Positions 30,233-39,555 are shown, counted from the first letter of the stretch. The stretch is 64,000 bases of DNA from Streptomyces sp. SPB162 (GCF_029504575.1 NZ_JAQFII010000001.1:2764501-2828500), one strand, 5' to 3'. Made by a program: numbers and translations. The notes: a model not told the origin generated them from the letters alone.

Positions 30233-30649
30233 GTGGCGACTGCACGCGACATCATGCACAAGGGTGTGGAGAGCATCTCCGAGCACGAGACGCTGGACGT
30301 GGCTGCCAAACGGATGCGGGACGCGGGCATCGGCGCGCTGGCCATCACCGACTCGGACGGCGGGCTGCGGGGTGTGCTGACCGACCGGGACATAGTTCTG
30401 CGGTGTGTTGCCACGGGGCACAACCCGTCGGCCGTGCGGGCCGCCGAGCTGATGAACGGGGTGCCGCTGACGGCCAAGGCCGATGACCACACGGACAGCG
30501 TCGTCGCCGCGATGGCCGCCAAGCGCGTCCGCCGGATTCCCGTGCTGGACGGCGACACGCTCGTCGGCATGATCAGCGAGGCCGACATCGCCCGCAAGCT
30601 GGGCGCGGCCGAGGCCGGAGCGCTGGCGGCGGCTATCCGCGCCAACTAG
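30233..30649 (+). CDS. CBS-domain pair protein
   Basis: A 138-aa protein made of two tandem CBS motifs (about residues 5-60 and 72-125; GVLTDRDIV and GMISEADIA blocks), a module that binds adenosine nucleotides and usually senses energy state. Single Bateman-module proteins like this are common in Streptomyces. GTG at 30233 is preferred over the ATG at 30218 because GGAG lies 5 nt upstream of the GTG and homologous proteins typically start at the TARDIM block. Its 3' end overlaps the convergent glycosidase gene by 17 bp. Confidence 0.88.
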   Translation: MATARDIMHKGVESISEHETLDVAAKRMRDAGIGALAITDSDGGLRGVLTDRDIVLRCVATGHNPSAVRAAELMNGVPLTAKADDHTDSVVAAMAAKRVRRIPVLDGDTLVGMISEADIARKLGAAEAGALAAAIRAN

Positions 30650-32093
30650 TGATCGTCAGGGTCACGTGGCGGCCCGTTGGGATCTCCGGGAGAAGAACGC
30701 GGGCTGTGCCCGCCGCCTGGTGGACGACGGCTCTGCGGGCGCCGGTGACGGACACCCTGGCGCCGTGTGGATACGCCGCGGCGGGCAGCCGCAGTTCTGT
30801 CCAGGCGCGCCGTGAGACCGCCGTGGTGGTCAGCGCGAGGGTGTACGTGTGGGTGGCGGCGTCGTAGGACTCGGCTCCGGGCGTCCCGGCGATCGCCGGC
30901 GCGTAGGCGGCGAACGCAGGCTCCTTGCCGGGCGCGGGGCGGCCGTCGGCGTCGTAGGCGCAGTAGCCACCGCCGTTCGCGGCGTGGCAGTCGTACCAGA
31001 GCGCCCAGCCGGTGGCGAAGCCCCGCATGGACGCCGTCTGGCGGCGTATCAGCTCGGCGTTGCCGCTGCCGGTGGCCTGAGCGGGACCCCATTCGCCGAC
31101 CAGGACCGGCATGCCGTGAGCGGCCGGATAGGCGCGGACGACGGCTTCGTAGGCCTCGATGAAGCCGTCGGCGGGATCCCAGTCGGCGCCGTTCTCGACG
31201 GCGGTGTCGTAGTAGTGCGGGGCGTAGCCGATGCGGTCGGAGCCGTGTCGTGGATCGTTGAAGCCGGGGAGTTGGGTGGGGACGCCCTGGCCGATGAGGA
31301 CGGTGGGCTCGACGAAGAGCCAGGCGTCCTGATCGGCCGCGCGGACAGCTGCGATCAGCCGCCGGTAGAGGTCGGCGAGCCGGCCGCGCTCCATCGCGGC
31401 GGAGTTCTCCCTTTGCGTGGCCGGGTCGGTGGGATCACCGCTGAACGGGCCGAACGGTTCGTTGAACAGGTCGTAGCCCAGGAGGGACCGGTGGCCACGC
31501 AGGGCCACGGCCACCTTGGTGTAGGCGGCGGTCTGGGCGGACCGCAGATCGGTGTCGTCGTAGAGGTGTTGGAAGGCCGCGCCGACCGCCGGCTGGAAGT
31601 AGTTGGCGAACCAGTCGTCGCCGGGCAGTGGTTCGTAGGGGATGCCGTCGGTGCGGGTGGCCCAGGCGGGGACGCCGTTGAAGCCGAAGGCCGGCCCGAA
31701 GACGTCCTGGTGCCAGTCGACCAGGACCAGGAGGCCGTACCGGTCCGCCCAGCCCATGACCCGGTCGAGGTAGCGCAGGTAGGCGGTGTCGTAGTGGCCG
31801 CGCTCCGGTTCGACCTTCTGCCACTGGATGTTGAGACGGACGAGGTCGAAGCCGCCGGCGGCCAGCTCGGCGATACCGGCTTCAGTGACGGTGTCGGTCT
31901 TGCCGAGGTTGAGGCCGTGCAGCTGCATTGCGCGGCCCTGGCGGTCGGCGAGATAGGTCCGGCCGTCGGGTGTGGTGACGGTGCCGGTCGCCACGGGAGC
32001 GGTTCGGCCGGCCTGAGCGGTGGCGGGGAGGCTTCCCGCGCCCAGGAGGGCGGCGCTGACGGCGAGTGCGATGACGGTACGGCGCAGGCGCAT
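30633..32093 (-). CDS. Secreted GH5-family glycosidase (endoglycoceramidase-like)
   Basis: A 486-aa protein with a Sec signal peptide (residues 1-27, ending ATAQA). The catalytic barrel shows the GH5 acid/base Glu in DLFNEPFG (about residue 220) and the nucleophile Glu in VLVGEWGP (about 335), plus LHGLNLGK and VDWHQD near the N-terminus; this pattern matches endoglycoceramidase and related GH5 enzymes that cleave glycolipids or beta-glycans. The C-terminal 90 residues form a beta-rich domain. ATG preceded by GAGAGGTGG. Substrate not determined. Confidence 0.87.
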   Translation of the reverse strand: MRLRRTVIALAVSAALLGAGSLPATAQAGRTAPVATGTVTTPDGRTYLADRQGRAMQLHGLNLGKTDTVTEAGIAELAAGGFDLVRLNIQWQKVEPERGHYDTAYLRYLDRVMGWADRYGLLVLVDWHQDVFGPAFGFNGVPAWATRTDGIPYEPLPGDDWFANYFQPAVGAAFQHLYDDTDLRSAQTAAYTKVAVALRGHRSLLGYDLFNEPFGPFSGDPTDPATQRENSAAMERGRLADLYRRLIAAVRAADQDAWLFVEPTVLIGQGVPTQLPGFNDPRHGSDRIGYAPHYYDTAVENGADWDPADGFIEAYEAVVRAYPAAHGMPVLVGEWGPAQATGSGNAELIRRQTASMRGFATGWALWYDCHAANGGGYCAYDADGRPAPGKEPAFAAYAPAIAGTPGAESYDAATHTYTLALTTTAVSRRAWTELRLPAAAYPHGARVSVTGARRAVVHQAAGTARVLLPEIPTGRHVTLTITSWRG

Positions 32094-32188
32094 GGCCCAC
32101 CTCTCAGGCTCGGGCTCCGTACGGATGGCTGCCGATACTCTCCGGTAGCCATCACAGGAGCAAGGGCTCGAACGGGACTTCCTGGCGG

Positions 32189-32791
32189 TCAGCCGATGGC
32201 CTCGGACGGCCGGACCCGCAGCGCGAGCCGGCCCGGCACGGCGGTGGCGAGCAGGGCGAGTCCCGCCGCCAGGGCCACGATCAGCGCGTATTCGGCGAGG
32301 TCGAGGCGCGGAGCCGCAGTTCCCGTCATCCCCACGCTGAACGCGGTCAGAGTGGCCACGGCTATCGCGGTGCCGAGCACCGCCCCGAGGATCACGACCG
32401 TCAACGCCTCCAGCCGCACCATCCGCAGCACCTGCCGGCGCGTGGTACCCACGAGTCGCAGCAGCGCGAACTCGCGGTACCGGTCCGCGGTGGACATCGC
32501 GAGCGTGTTGACGACCGCGATGGCGGTGAAGGCGAGCACCAGGGCCATCGCCAGGTAGTTGACCTCGGCGTTGGACTGCCGGACCTCGGCCTGGACCTCT
32601 CCCGCCTCGTCGTGGTCGAGGACCGAGACGCCGGGGAACCCCTTCACGGCCGCATCGAGTGCCGCGCGGTCCGCGCGACCGTCGGTGGCGACGAGGACGG
32701 CCGATGCGAGCGGATTGTCGACATGTCGCGCGATCAGGTCGCCCCTGCGGGCCCGCAGGGTCTGCAGTGCGTAGCGCACCATCAGGACCAC
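32189..32791 (-). pseudogene. C-terminal remnant of an FtsX-type ABC permease
   Basis: About 200 residues corresponding to the last part of an FtsX permease (extracytoplasmic piece, then helices around YLAMALVLAFTAIAVVNTLAM and ALLRLVGTTRRQVLRM). The N-terminal two thirds are missing. It is joined to the ATPase remnant upstream by a deletion plus frame change. Neither piece can function alone. Confidence 0.85.
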
Positions 32792-33027
32792 GCTCCCAGG
32801 CGCGTCATACGCTCGGCCACACGGTCGGCGGTGGGCTCGTCGTCACGGCCCTTGCCCGATCCGGACGGTCCCATCACCGCGGTGAACGAGCCGCGCGGAA
32901 TGGTGACGTCGACCGCGTCCAGAGCGCGTACGGCACGGGGACCCCGGCCGTAGGTCCTGGTGACGGCTTCCAGCCGGATGGCAGGTGCGACCGCGAGGCG
33001 GTCGCTGTCCAGGGTGAAGGAGTTCAT
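32782..33027 (-). pseudogene. N-terminal remnant of an ABC ATPase
   Basis: 81 residues that begin as a MacB-type ATPase and stop right after the Walker A motif GPSGSGK; the following residues no longer match an ATPase. The rest of the ATPase and the start of the permease were lost by deletion. Its ATG overlaps the regulator stop (ATGA), preserving the ancestral operon boundary. Confidence 0.85.
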
Positions 33028-33622
33028 GAGGGGCCCCCGTTCATGGTGTCGTCGGTCGGGTCGTCTGCCGGTGCCGGGAAGGTGAGGAAGCGGGTGAGCA
33101 CGTTCCGTGCGCCCTCCGGTAGTTCGCCGTCGGCCCGCTTGTACCGGTTGACCAGGGCGATGTACTCCTCGAAAAACTCCCGCAGTTCGGGGAGGGTCAC
33201 CTGGATGGACCCTCGGGAATACCGCTGACCGTCCGCCCATACGCCCTCGATCTCGCGCTGGGAGCGCTCGAAGAGCGCGAGGTCGGCGGCGAACGCGAGG
33301 CGGTTCATCTCGTCGACGACCGGCCGCATCTCCTCGTTCTGCTCGGGCGTCGCGGGAAGCACAGGTCGGCGGGCGCCGCTTGCCACCAGCGCTCGCGCCC
33401 CTTACCCGTCCCCTCGGCCGCTTCGACGAAGCCGTGCCGGCCCAGCTCCCGCAGGTGGTAGCTGGTGGCTCCGGTGTTGAGTTCCAGGGCTCGGGCAAGG
33501 GTCGCCGAGGTGGCCGGCCCATGCAGCGCCAGATGTTCGAGGATCTGCTGACGGCGGGGGTGCGCGAGCGCCTTGAGCGCCCCGAGATCGCCGATCTCCT
33601 TGATCTGTCGTTGCTTCGGCAT
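33024..33622 (-). pseudogene. ArsR-type HTH regulator, frameshifted
   Basis: The N-terminal half (PKQRQIKEIGDLGALKALAHPRR..., winged-helix with SATLARALELNTGATSYHLRELGRHG) reads from the ATG at 33622 to about 33355. The C-terminal half (PATPEQNEEMRPVVDEMNRLA...) continues in another frame to 33024. One lost base near 33350-33362 explains it. Together about 200 residues, a usual size for this ArsR subgroup which often controls the ABC exporter next to it; that exporter is also broken here. Confidence 0.85.
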
Positions 33623-33637
33623 GCGTACACAGTGGTC

Positions 33638-33658
33638 TGTGCACACTCACTTGTGCAC
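33638..33658. promoter_or_regulatory. Paired GTGCAC palindromes upstream of the ArsR remnant
   Basis: Two TGTGCAC elements, each holding the palindrome GTGCAC, lie 14 bp apart, 16-36 bp upstream of the regulator start. They look like the autoregulatory operator of the adjacent ArsR-type protein. Confidence 0.4.
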
Positions 33659-33852
33659 TGGCGCAGCCCCGCGAACAGCCACGGGGGTTAGCCCTGCCCT
33701 GGTGCCGATCGTCACCTGTCTGCCACGTTTGTCACTATTACGCGGGTTCCGTGTCACAGACGATCAACAGGCCCATGCGCCCCTCAGGACAAATCGTTCA
33801 CAGGACAAGGGTTACTGATCAACAGCCACCCCACCGTAGGGAGGTGCGTGAC

Positions 33853-34056
33853 ATGACCGACCGAACCCTGTGGTCGTACGCAGAGATCGCCGCACACATC
33901 CGGGTCCAGACCGATACCGTGCGCTCGTACCGCAAGCACGGGCACCTGCCCTCTCCGGATGTCGTGGAGAGCGGCAGACCCTTCTGGTACGCCGACACCA
34001 TTCGAGCCTGGAGTTCCCGGCGGCCCGGAAACCGGGGCCGCCGGGACCCTGACTGA
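33853..34056 (+). CDS. Small helix-turn-helix (MerR/excisionase-like) protein
   Basis: A 67-aa DNA-binding-type protein with a winged HTH core (YAEIAAHIRVQTDTVRSYRKHGHLP, split as SYAEIAAHI and VRSYRKHGHLPSP) and a basic Arg/Gly tail. Similar small proteins are either excisionases of integrative elements or free-standing regulators in Streptomyces. No integrase is nearby. ATG with GGGAGG 8 nt upstream. Convergent with the MMPL gene. Confidence 0.75.
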   Translation: MTDRTLWSYAEIAAHIRVQTDTVRSYRKHGHLPSPDVVESGRPFWYADTIRAWSSRRPGNRGRRDPD

Positions 34057-34099
34057 CACCCACGACGTCTCCCCGCACCGGCCCCTGACCGGCCGTCGG

Positions 34100-36328
34100 C
34101 TACCGGACCGGCTCGGGGTCCCGCTCCTGATCACGCCGCGGAACGCGAGCCGTCTCCGGCGCGACTCCCCCGCCGCCCTCGCTTATGCCGAACCGGTCAT
34201 GGAACCGGCGCAGCGCGGGCGGCGCCCACCACGTCGCCTTACCGGTCAGTCGCATGACGGCCGGGACGAGCAGGGTGCGGACCACCATGGCGTCCATCAG
34301 GACGGCAAGGGCGATACCGAGGCCGAGCATCTTGGTGTTGGCCACCCGCGAGGTCCCGATGGCCACCATCACGACCGCGAGGATCACCGCGGCCGCGGTG
34401 ATGAGTCCGCCGGTACGCCGCACGCCGAAGACGATCGCTCCCTGATGGTCTCCGCTGCGGTCGTACTCCTCCTTGATGCGTGAGAGCAGGAAGACCCCGT
34501 AGTCCATCGACAGTCCGAAGGCCAGGCAGAACATCAGGACCGGGAGAGTGGTCTCGATGCTGCCCGTCGCGGTGAACCCCAGGAGCCCGGACAGGTGTCC
34601 GTCCTGGAACACCCAGACCACCGCTCCGAACATCGCGGTCAGGCTCAGCGCGTTGAGCAGCACCGCCTGCAGCGGTATCACCACGCTTCCGGTCAACAGG
34701 AACACCAGAAGGAGGGTGACGACGGCGATCATTCCGACCGCCCACGGCAAGCGGTCGGCTATGGCCTTCTGCGCATCGACCAGGACGGCGGCCTGGCCGG
34801 TCGCCGAGGTCCTGAACGGGGCGTCCACCGCTCGGATCTCACCCACCAGATCCTGGGTGGCCGCGTCCACGGCCTCGGTCCGGGGCAGCACGGTGAGGTA
34901 CGCCGCACCGCCGGAAGGAGAGGCGAAGGGTCCGTCGACGGTGATGACTCCCGGCAGCGCGGCCAGCTTCCCCTTGTATCCGGCCAGCGCGTCCCGATCG
35001 AGGCTTCCCTCGGCGAGCACCGTGATGCCGCTGCCCGGCTTGCCGGGGAAATCGTCCCGTATGTGCTGCTGGACAGCGTGCGACTCGGCTCCGGCCGGGA
35101 GCTGCCGATCATCGGCCGTGCCGAACTGGACCTGCAGGAAGGGCAGTCCGAGCAGGAGGAGTCCCGCGGTGGCACCTACGGCGAAGAGCGGAGCACGCCG
35201 CATCACCAGCCGGGCAAGCGCCGCGTACCCGGCTCCGGGCTCGCGCGGCTCCACGGCGGGGACCCGTCGCCGCCACAGCTTGCGCAGGTCCAGTGCGTTG
35301 ACCCGGTGCCCGAGCAGCACCAGGGCCGCGGGCAGCACGATCAGCGCGGCGCCGGCCGCCAGCAGCACCACCGCGATCCCGGCGTAGGCGAAGGAGCGCA
35401 GGAAGTACTGCGGGAAGAGCAGCATCGCCGCGAGCGCAGCGGCGACCGTGAGCGCCGAGAACAGCACCGTGCGACCGGCGGTGCGCAGCGTCGCGCCCAC
35501 CGCTCCCAGCGGATCGTCCCGGTCCGCGAGCTCCTCGCGGAAGCGGCGCACGATGAACAGGGCGTAGTCGATTCCCAGCCCCAGCCCGAGCACGGTCGTC
35601 AGACTCTGGGCGAAGAGGGACACGTCGGTGAAGGACGTGATGAGGCGCAGTACCGCGTTCGTCCCCAGGATCGCGATGATGCCCACGCCGAGGGGCAGCA
35701 GGGCGGCAACCGCGCTGCCGAAGACCATCACCAGCAGCACGAGCGTGACCGGCAGCGCGATCATCTCGGCGCGCAGCAGGTCCTCCTCGATGGTGCTCTG
35801 CAGCTCGTGCCGGACCGCGGCCACTCCGCCGATCCGTACGTCCACCGCACCCTGAACGCCCCGGTAGGCGGGCGCTATGCGCTCGACCGCGGCGCCCACC
35901 GCATCGTCGCCACCCACGATCCGAGCCGCGATCATGGCTTCGCCCCCGTCCCTCGCCCGCAACGCGGGCGCCCCCGTGCCCCAGTACGACGTGACGCCGG
36001 CGATGGAGGGGTCAGCGGCGAGCCTGCGGGCCAGATCGCGTCCCGCCGCGGCCACCTGCGGGCTGTCGACACCCGCCCCTCGGCTGTCCACCAGCAGGAC
36101 GAGGTTGGGCTGTGAGGCGGGGAAGCGCCCTTCCAGGGCCTTGGTCGCGTAGGACGACTCCGAATCCGGAGCCTCCCACCCACCGCCGCTCAGCCGGTCC
36201 GCGACACCGCTGCCGGCGACCACGGCGAGGGCGGTGAAGAGCAGCGCGAGCAGCAGCGTCAGCCTGGGCCGGGCGGTGACCGCCCGGGTCCAGGCCCCGA
36301 CGGCGCTCTCGCGGTTGACATCGGGCAT
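34100..36328 (-). CDS. MMPL/RND-family exporter
   Basis: A 742-aa integral membrane protein with twelve hydrophobic segments in two repeats, each with a large extracytoplasmic loop after the first helix. Family blocks include LGLGIDYALFIVRRFREEL and FGLSMDYGVFLLSRIKEEY, the Asp-Tyr pairs of the proton relay. MMPL proteins export lipids, siderophores or drugs; the divergent TetR suggests a ligand-responsive efflux pump. The ATG at 36328 has GGGGAGGGG 11 nt upstream. Confidence 0.92.
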   Translation of the reverse strand: MPDVNRESAVGAWTRAVTARPRLTLLLALLFTALAVVAGSGVADRLSGGGWEAPDSESSYATKALEGRFPASQPNLVLLVDSRGAGVDSPQVAAAGRDLARRLAADPSIAGVTSYWGTGAPALRARDGGEAMIAARIVGGDDAVGAAVERIAPAYRGVQGAVDVRIGGVAAVRHELQSTIEEDLLRAEMIALPVTLVLLVMVFGSAVAALLPLGVGIIAILGTNAVLRLITSFTDVSLFAQSLTTVLGLGLGIDYALFIVRRFREELADRDDPLGAVGATLRTAGRTVLFSALTVAAALAAMLLFPQYFLRSFAYAGIAVVLLAAGAALIVLPAALVLLGHRVNALDLRKLWRRRVPAVEPREPGAGYAALARLVMRRAPLFAVGATAGLLLLGLPFLQVQFGTADDRQLPAGAESHAVQQHIRDDFPGKPGSGITVLAEGSLDRDALAGYKGKLAALPGVITVDGPFASPSGGAAYLTVLPRTEAVDAATQDLVGEIRAVDAPFRTSATGQAAVLVDAQKAIADRLPWAVGMIAVVTLLLVFLLTGSVVIPLQAVLLNALSLTAMFGAVVWVFQDGHLSGLLGFTATGSIETTLPVLMFCLAFGLSMDYGVFLLSRIKEEYDRSGDHQGAIVFGVRRTGGLITAAAVILAVVMVAIGTSRVANTKMLGLGIALAVLMDAMVVRTLLVPAVMRLTGKATWWAPPALRRFHDRFGISEGGGGVAPETARVPRRDQERDPEPVR

Positions 36329-36371
36329 CACTGAGGTGTCCCCTCCCCGTAGAACGAGCTTAGAATGAAAA

Positions 36372-36419
36372 ACACGAGCAGCCACTCGCGTTTTCAAGAA
36401 TGCGAGCGGTCACTCGTGT
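36372..36419. promoter_or_regulatory. TetR operator candidate between MMPL and TetR genes
   Basis: Two CGAG-N6-CTCG palindromes (36375-36388 and 36403-36416) lie 28 bp apart within a larger imperfect palindrome whose ends are ACACGAG and CTCGTGT. It sits in the 117-bp divergent promoter region, a classic TetR operator position controlling both genes. Confidence 0.65.
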
Positions 36420-36445
36420 TTGTCAATCATGATTGGGGCCTACAC

Positions 36446-37090
36446 GTGTCCGAGGTGGAGGAGAAGCCGCGCCGTCGCCAGGCGCGCGGGGAGCGACGGG
36501 TGACGCAGCTGCTGGAAGCGGCCGCGAGCGTGTTCTGCACGTCCGGCTACCGGGCCGCGAGTACGAACGCCATCGCCCGCGAAGCCGGTGTCTCGCCGGG
36601 CACGCTCTACCAGTTCTTCCCCAACAAGGAGGCCATCGCCGTCGAACTGGGTGGCCGGCTCATCCAGCAGATGCAGGAGGCCCACGGCCTGGTCTTCACA
36701 CCCGAGAACGCCGCGCTGCCGCTCTCCGAGATGATCGACCGGATCCTCGACCCGTTCATCGAGTTCAACTGCGCCAACCCGGCGTTCCTCGCCCTGATCA
36801 AGGGTCCCGACATCCCGGGCGAGGTCACCGACGGGCACGACCAGCTGCACGCCTCGCTCTTGGAACGGGTCGACCGGCTGATCGAGCTGCGCGCGCCGCT
36901 GCTCTCGGCCGCGGACCGCGCCCGCATCGCCGAGATCGCGTTCGCCGTGTTCAAGACGGGTCTCGAGCTCGTCCTGGCGCAGCAGGGCGCGGAACGGAAC
37001 GCGTACATCGAGGAGTTGAAGGGGCTGCTGTACCGCTACCTCGCCCCGTACGTCGGAACCGAGTCCCGCCCACCGCTCGGCCACCACTGA
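36446..37090 (+). CDS. TetR-family regulator of the divergent MMPL exporter
   Basis: A 214-aa protein with the N-terminal TetR HTH (ASTNAIAREAGVSPGTLYQFFPNKEAIAVEL, residues about 30-60 in shorter blocks NAIAREAGVS and GTLYQFFPNKE) and a C-terminal ligand-binding/dimerisation domain. GTG at 36446 is chosen; upstream open frame crosses the operator and lacks coding character. Its job is most likely repression of the MMPL gene and of itself. Confidence 0.9.
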   Translation: MSEVEEKPRRRQARGERRVTQLLEAAASVFCTSGYRAASTNAIAREAGVSPGTLYQFFPNKEAIAVELGGRLIQQMQEAHGLVFTPENAALPLSEMIDRILDPFIEFNCANPAFLALIKGPDIPGEVTDGHDQLHASLLERVDRLIELRAPLLSAADRARIAEIAFAVFKTGLELVLAQQGAERNAYIEELKGLLYRYLAPYVGTESRPPLGHH

Positions 37091-37105
37091 GCCGCGCCGG
37101 GAACG

Positions 37106-37149
37106 CCGCCGGCGCGGTCCCCGGGCACACCGCCGGCGCGGTCCCCGGG
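37106..37149 (+). repeat. 20-bp tandem duplication
   Basis: CCGCCGGCGCGGTCCCCGGG occurs at 37106-37125 and 37130-37149, 4 bp apart, just past the TetR stop. Confidence 0.8.
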
Positions 37150-37168
37150 ACGGCCGCGCGGGCGGCTG

Positions 37169-37330
37169 AGGGCTGTCCCGTAATCCCTGGTGGAGCAGCG
37201 CGCGGCGTCAGATGCGGTCCATCGCACGGCGGAGGGGCACCCGCATACCGGATGTATTCGGGCGTTCCGACAACGCAGCGAGGTGTCGTAGCTGTCGTCG
37301 GGCGCCCGCCAGAGATTACGGGACACCCCT
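37169..37330. mobile_element. 162-bp MITE-like element
   Basis: The ends form terminal inverted repeats of about 25 bp (22 of 25 matching): the left begins AGGGCTGTCCCGTAATC and the right, reverse-complemented, begins AGGGGTGTCCCGTAATC. The interior has no coding capacity. Termini of this kind belong to IS5-like elements in Streptomyces, so this is probably a non-autonomous deletion derivative. Flanking bases do not give an obvious target duplication. Confidence 0.7.
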
Positions 37331-37346
37331 TAGGGCGCAACACCCT

Positions 37347-38099
37347 TTAGTGGCCCCGGCCGGCGGCTTCGCAGAAGGTCTCGTCCAGGACGCTCGCCGG
37401 CCGGGCCGCAGAGGCCGGAACGAAGGCGGCCGCCGGCAGACCGGCGGCCGGCAGGGCCGCGGGAACGGAACCCGGCAGTTGGCGGCGTTCCCTGGTCCGC
37501 GAGGCCCATTGGGCCAGCACGCCCACGCCCGCGACCAGCAGGGAGACACCGAGGCCGAGGCCGACGGCGTACAGCGAGTTGGAGGCCGCGCGGCCGCTGA
37601 TGTAGCCGACGCCGACGGAGTACGTGGCCCACACCGCCTCGGCCACACCCGCTCCGGCCAGGTAGCGCCGTGCCGGATAGCGGACGACCCCCGCGGCGAG
37701 GCCGCCGATCAGGCGTCCGCTCGGCAGGAAGCGCACCGCGATGACGAAGGGCACCCCATGCCGCTGTATGCGCAGCGCGGCCCACCGCAACAGGGCTGCC
37801 TGCCGCGGTCTGCGGTGGATACGGGACACGACGCGGCCGCTGACGGCCCGCCCGGTGCGGTGGATCAGCATGTCCCCGACCAGCGCGCTCAGCGCGACGA
37901 CCAGGAGGACGAGGGTGAGGTCCAACCGGCCCTGGGCAGCCAGCACTCCGCCGGTGACCAGCAGCACCACGTTGGGCACGAGCGGCGGCAGCGTGGTCGC
38001 GCCCAGCAGCACGTAGGCCCACGCAACGTTTCCACCCCGCAGGTGCTCGACGAGACCCGCGGTGAAGTCGAGTGACGACACAAGCTGTGCAACGTCCAT
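37347..38099 (-). CDS. DedA-family (VTT domain) membrane protein
   Basis: A 250-aa protein with about five hydrophobic segments and the DedA/VTT signature around GDMLIHRTGR and AVRFLPSGRLIGGLAAG (about residue 118-135). DedA proteins flip or scramble phospholipids and undecaprenyl phosphate. The last 50 residues are a disordered Ala/Pro-rich tail that ends next to the MITE-like repeat. Start at ATG 38099. Monocistronic by layout. Confidence 0.88.
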   Translation of the reverse strand: MDVAQLVSSLDFTAGLVEHLRGGNVAWAYVLLGATTLPPLVPNVVLLVTGGVLAAQGRLDLTLVLLVVALSALVGDMLIHRTGRAVSGRVVSRIHRRPRQAALLRWAALRIQRHGVPFVIAVRFLPSGRLIGGLAAGVVRYPARRYLAGAGVAEAVWATYSVGVGYISGRAASNSLYAVGLGLGVSLLVAGVGVLAQWASRTRERRQLPGSVPAALPAAGLPAAAFVPASAARPASVLDETFCEAAGRGH

Positions 38100-38331
38100 C
38101 GGACTGCCCCTCTTCCCTCCCGTCCAAGCTGGCAGGGGCGACTGGAGCGCTGCAAGAGAGTTTCGTGCTGATGGGGGGATTCCCAGGGGATTGCCAGGAT
38201 CACGTCATCCCCAGGGACCGGTCCGCCTCCACCTGTGGTCGCAGGACCGGGAACCGCCAGGGCCCCGCGGAGTACCGAGGACCGTGCGGAGCATCGAGGT
38301 CCGTGCGGCCCCTTCCTCCGCCGAGCGCCTC

Positions 38332-39079
38332 CTACCGGCCGAGCAGTTCACCGCCGTTGCACTGCAGGATCTCGCCCGTGATGAAGCCCGCCTCGGGCGA
38401 GGCCAGGAACACCACGGCGGCCGCCACGTCCGCGGGGCGACCCACCCGGCCGACGAGGGTGCGGCCGGCCCGGCGTGTCAGCTCCGCGTCGTCGAGCCGG
38501 GCGCCGAAGAACTCGGTGCCGGCGACGGTTCCCGGGGCGACGATGTTGCAGGTGACGCCCTGCGGGCCGAGCTGGGCCGCCAGCGAGTGGTTCCAGGCGT
38601 GCAGGGCGGCCTTGGACGCGCCGTACGAACCGCCGCCGCGCAGCGCCGCGACCGAGGTCACGGTGATCACCCGGCCGCCGTCCGTGGTGAGCCGGTCCCG
38701 CAGGGACTCGGTCAGCAGCACCGCGGTCAGCACATTGCGCTCGAAGTCCCCGCGCCAGCGGGCCCGCACCCCGCGGGGGCCCGACCCGGTCGACAGCTCC
38801 CGGCTGCCGGCGTTGTTCACGAGCACGTCGACCCGGTCCGGAAGCCGGGGGAGCGCCGCCTCCACCTGGTCGGGGTCGGCGAGGTCGCAGTCGACGGGGG
38901 TGACGTCGAGTCCGTGCTCGCCGCGCAGCTCCTCGGCGGTGGCCCGGAGCACCTCACGGCGGCGGCCGACGATCGTGACCCGGTCCCCCGACCCGGCGAG
39001 CCGGGTCGCGATGGACCGGCGTGCCCGTACCGCCACCGGTCACCACGATGTTCCGGCCCACTGCCTCGTTCTGTGCCAT
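38332..39079 (-). pseudogene. Short-chain dehydrogenase/reductase, N-terminally frameshifted
   Basis: From ATG 39079 the frame reads AQNEAVGRNIVVTGGGTG, the start of an SDR nucleotide-binding fold, then loses register at about 39016-39025. The rest (RSIATRLAGSGDRVTIVGRR..., NNAG, YGASK catalytic Tyr/Lys, C-terminal VFLASPEAGFITG) continues in another frame to 38332. Joined length is about 248 aa, normal for the family. The remaining frame lacks the cofactor motif GxxxGIG, so it would be inactive if the shift is real. Confidence 0.82.
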
Positions 39080-39555
39080 GCGCTCCGCCCCTCGAGAAGT
39101 GACAGCACGCTACGGGATCGGCCGTTCAGGGCTGCGAGTGGGGCGGGCGCCCAAAAAGAGACGTAGATCACACCGAATGGAACGTAACCATTACCGTCAC
39201 TCGTGGGTCTATGGAAGGGAACACCACGCTCCCGGGGAGCGTTGGTGAGATGAAAGAGCGGGTCGTCTTGGGGGACGGCCCAATCGCGTCGCCGGGGCGA
39301 AGGTGCCCGGAGAGCTTGAGCGGCCCTCTCGGACTTTCTCGTCCCGGCATAGCGCGTCACCCAGCACCCGGTACGGACCCGTGGGGGGATCCGCTCCGGG
39401 GGACGGGAGCGCCCCGCGCCGGACCCGTGGGGGGATCTAGCGCGGGGCGCTTCTTCATGCCCTGCTCTTCGTGCTCCGCTCATGCTCCGCGAGCTGTCCG
39501 CCGCGGCGTCGCGGCGGCTTACGCCGCCGCTCGCCGCCGGGCGGGCAGCTTTTGG
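39080..39555. other. Intergenic region between citrate synthase and the SDR gene
   Basis: About 475 bp. An AT-richer segment (39150-39215) probably carries the SDR promoter. The rest holds a direct repeat (CGGACCCGTGGGGGGATC near 39374 and 39420) and the hairpin at 39409-39450. No gene seen. Confidence 0.5.
39409..39450. terminator. 11-bp hairpin downstream of citrate synthase
   Basis: GCGCCCCGCGC (39409-39419) pairs perfectly with GCGCGGGGCGC (39440-39450), followed on the plus strand by TTCTT. Likely a terminator in the region past the minus-strand gltA stop. Confidence 0.55.

Noticed and set aside
29774..30490. Upstream extension of the orphan membrane protein to 609 residues
   Set aside because: The added part runs antisense over the CBS gene, changes composition abruptly and lacks a ribosome site; ATG 29773 has one.
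33853..34056. Small HTH protein as excisionase of the 2.9-kb insert
   Set aside because: It lies 11 kb away from the nearest 42-bp repeat and has no linked integrase; a free-standing regulator is as likely.
39374..39437. Direct repeat CGGACCCGTGGGGGGATC as an insertion target duplication
   Set aside because: The copies are only about 45 bp apart and the space between holds half of a terminator hairpin, not an element.
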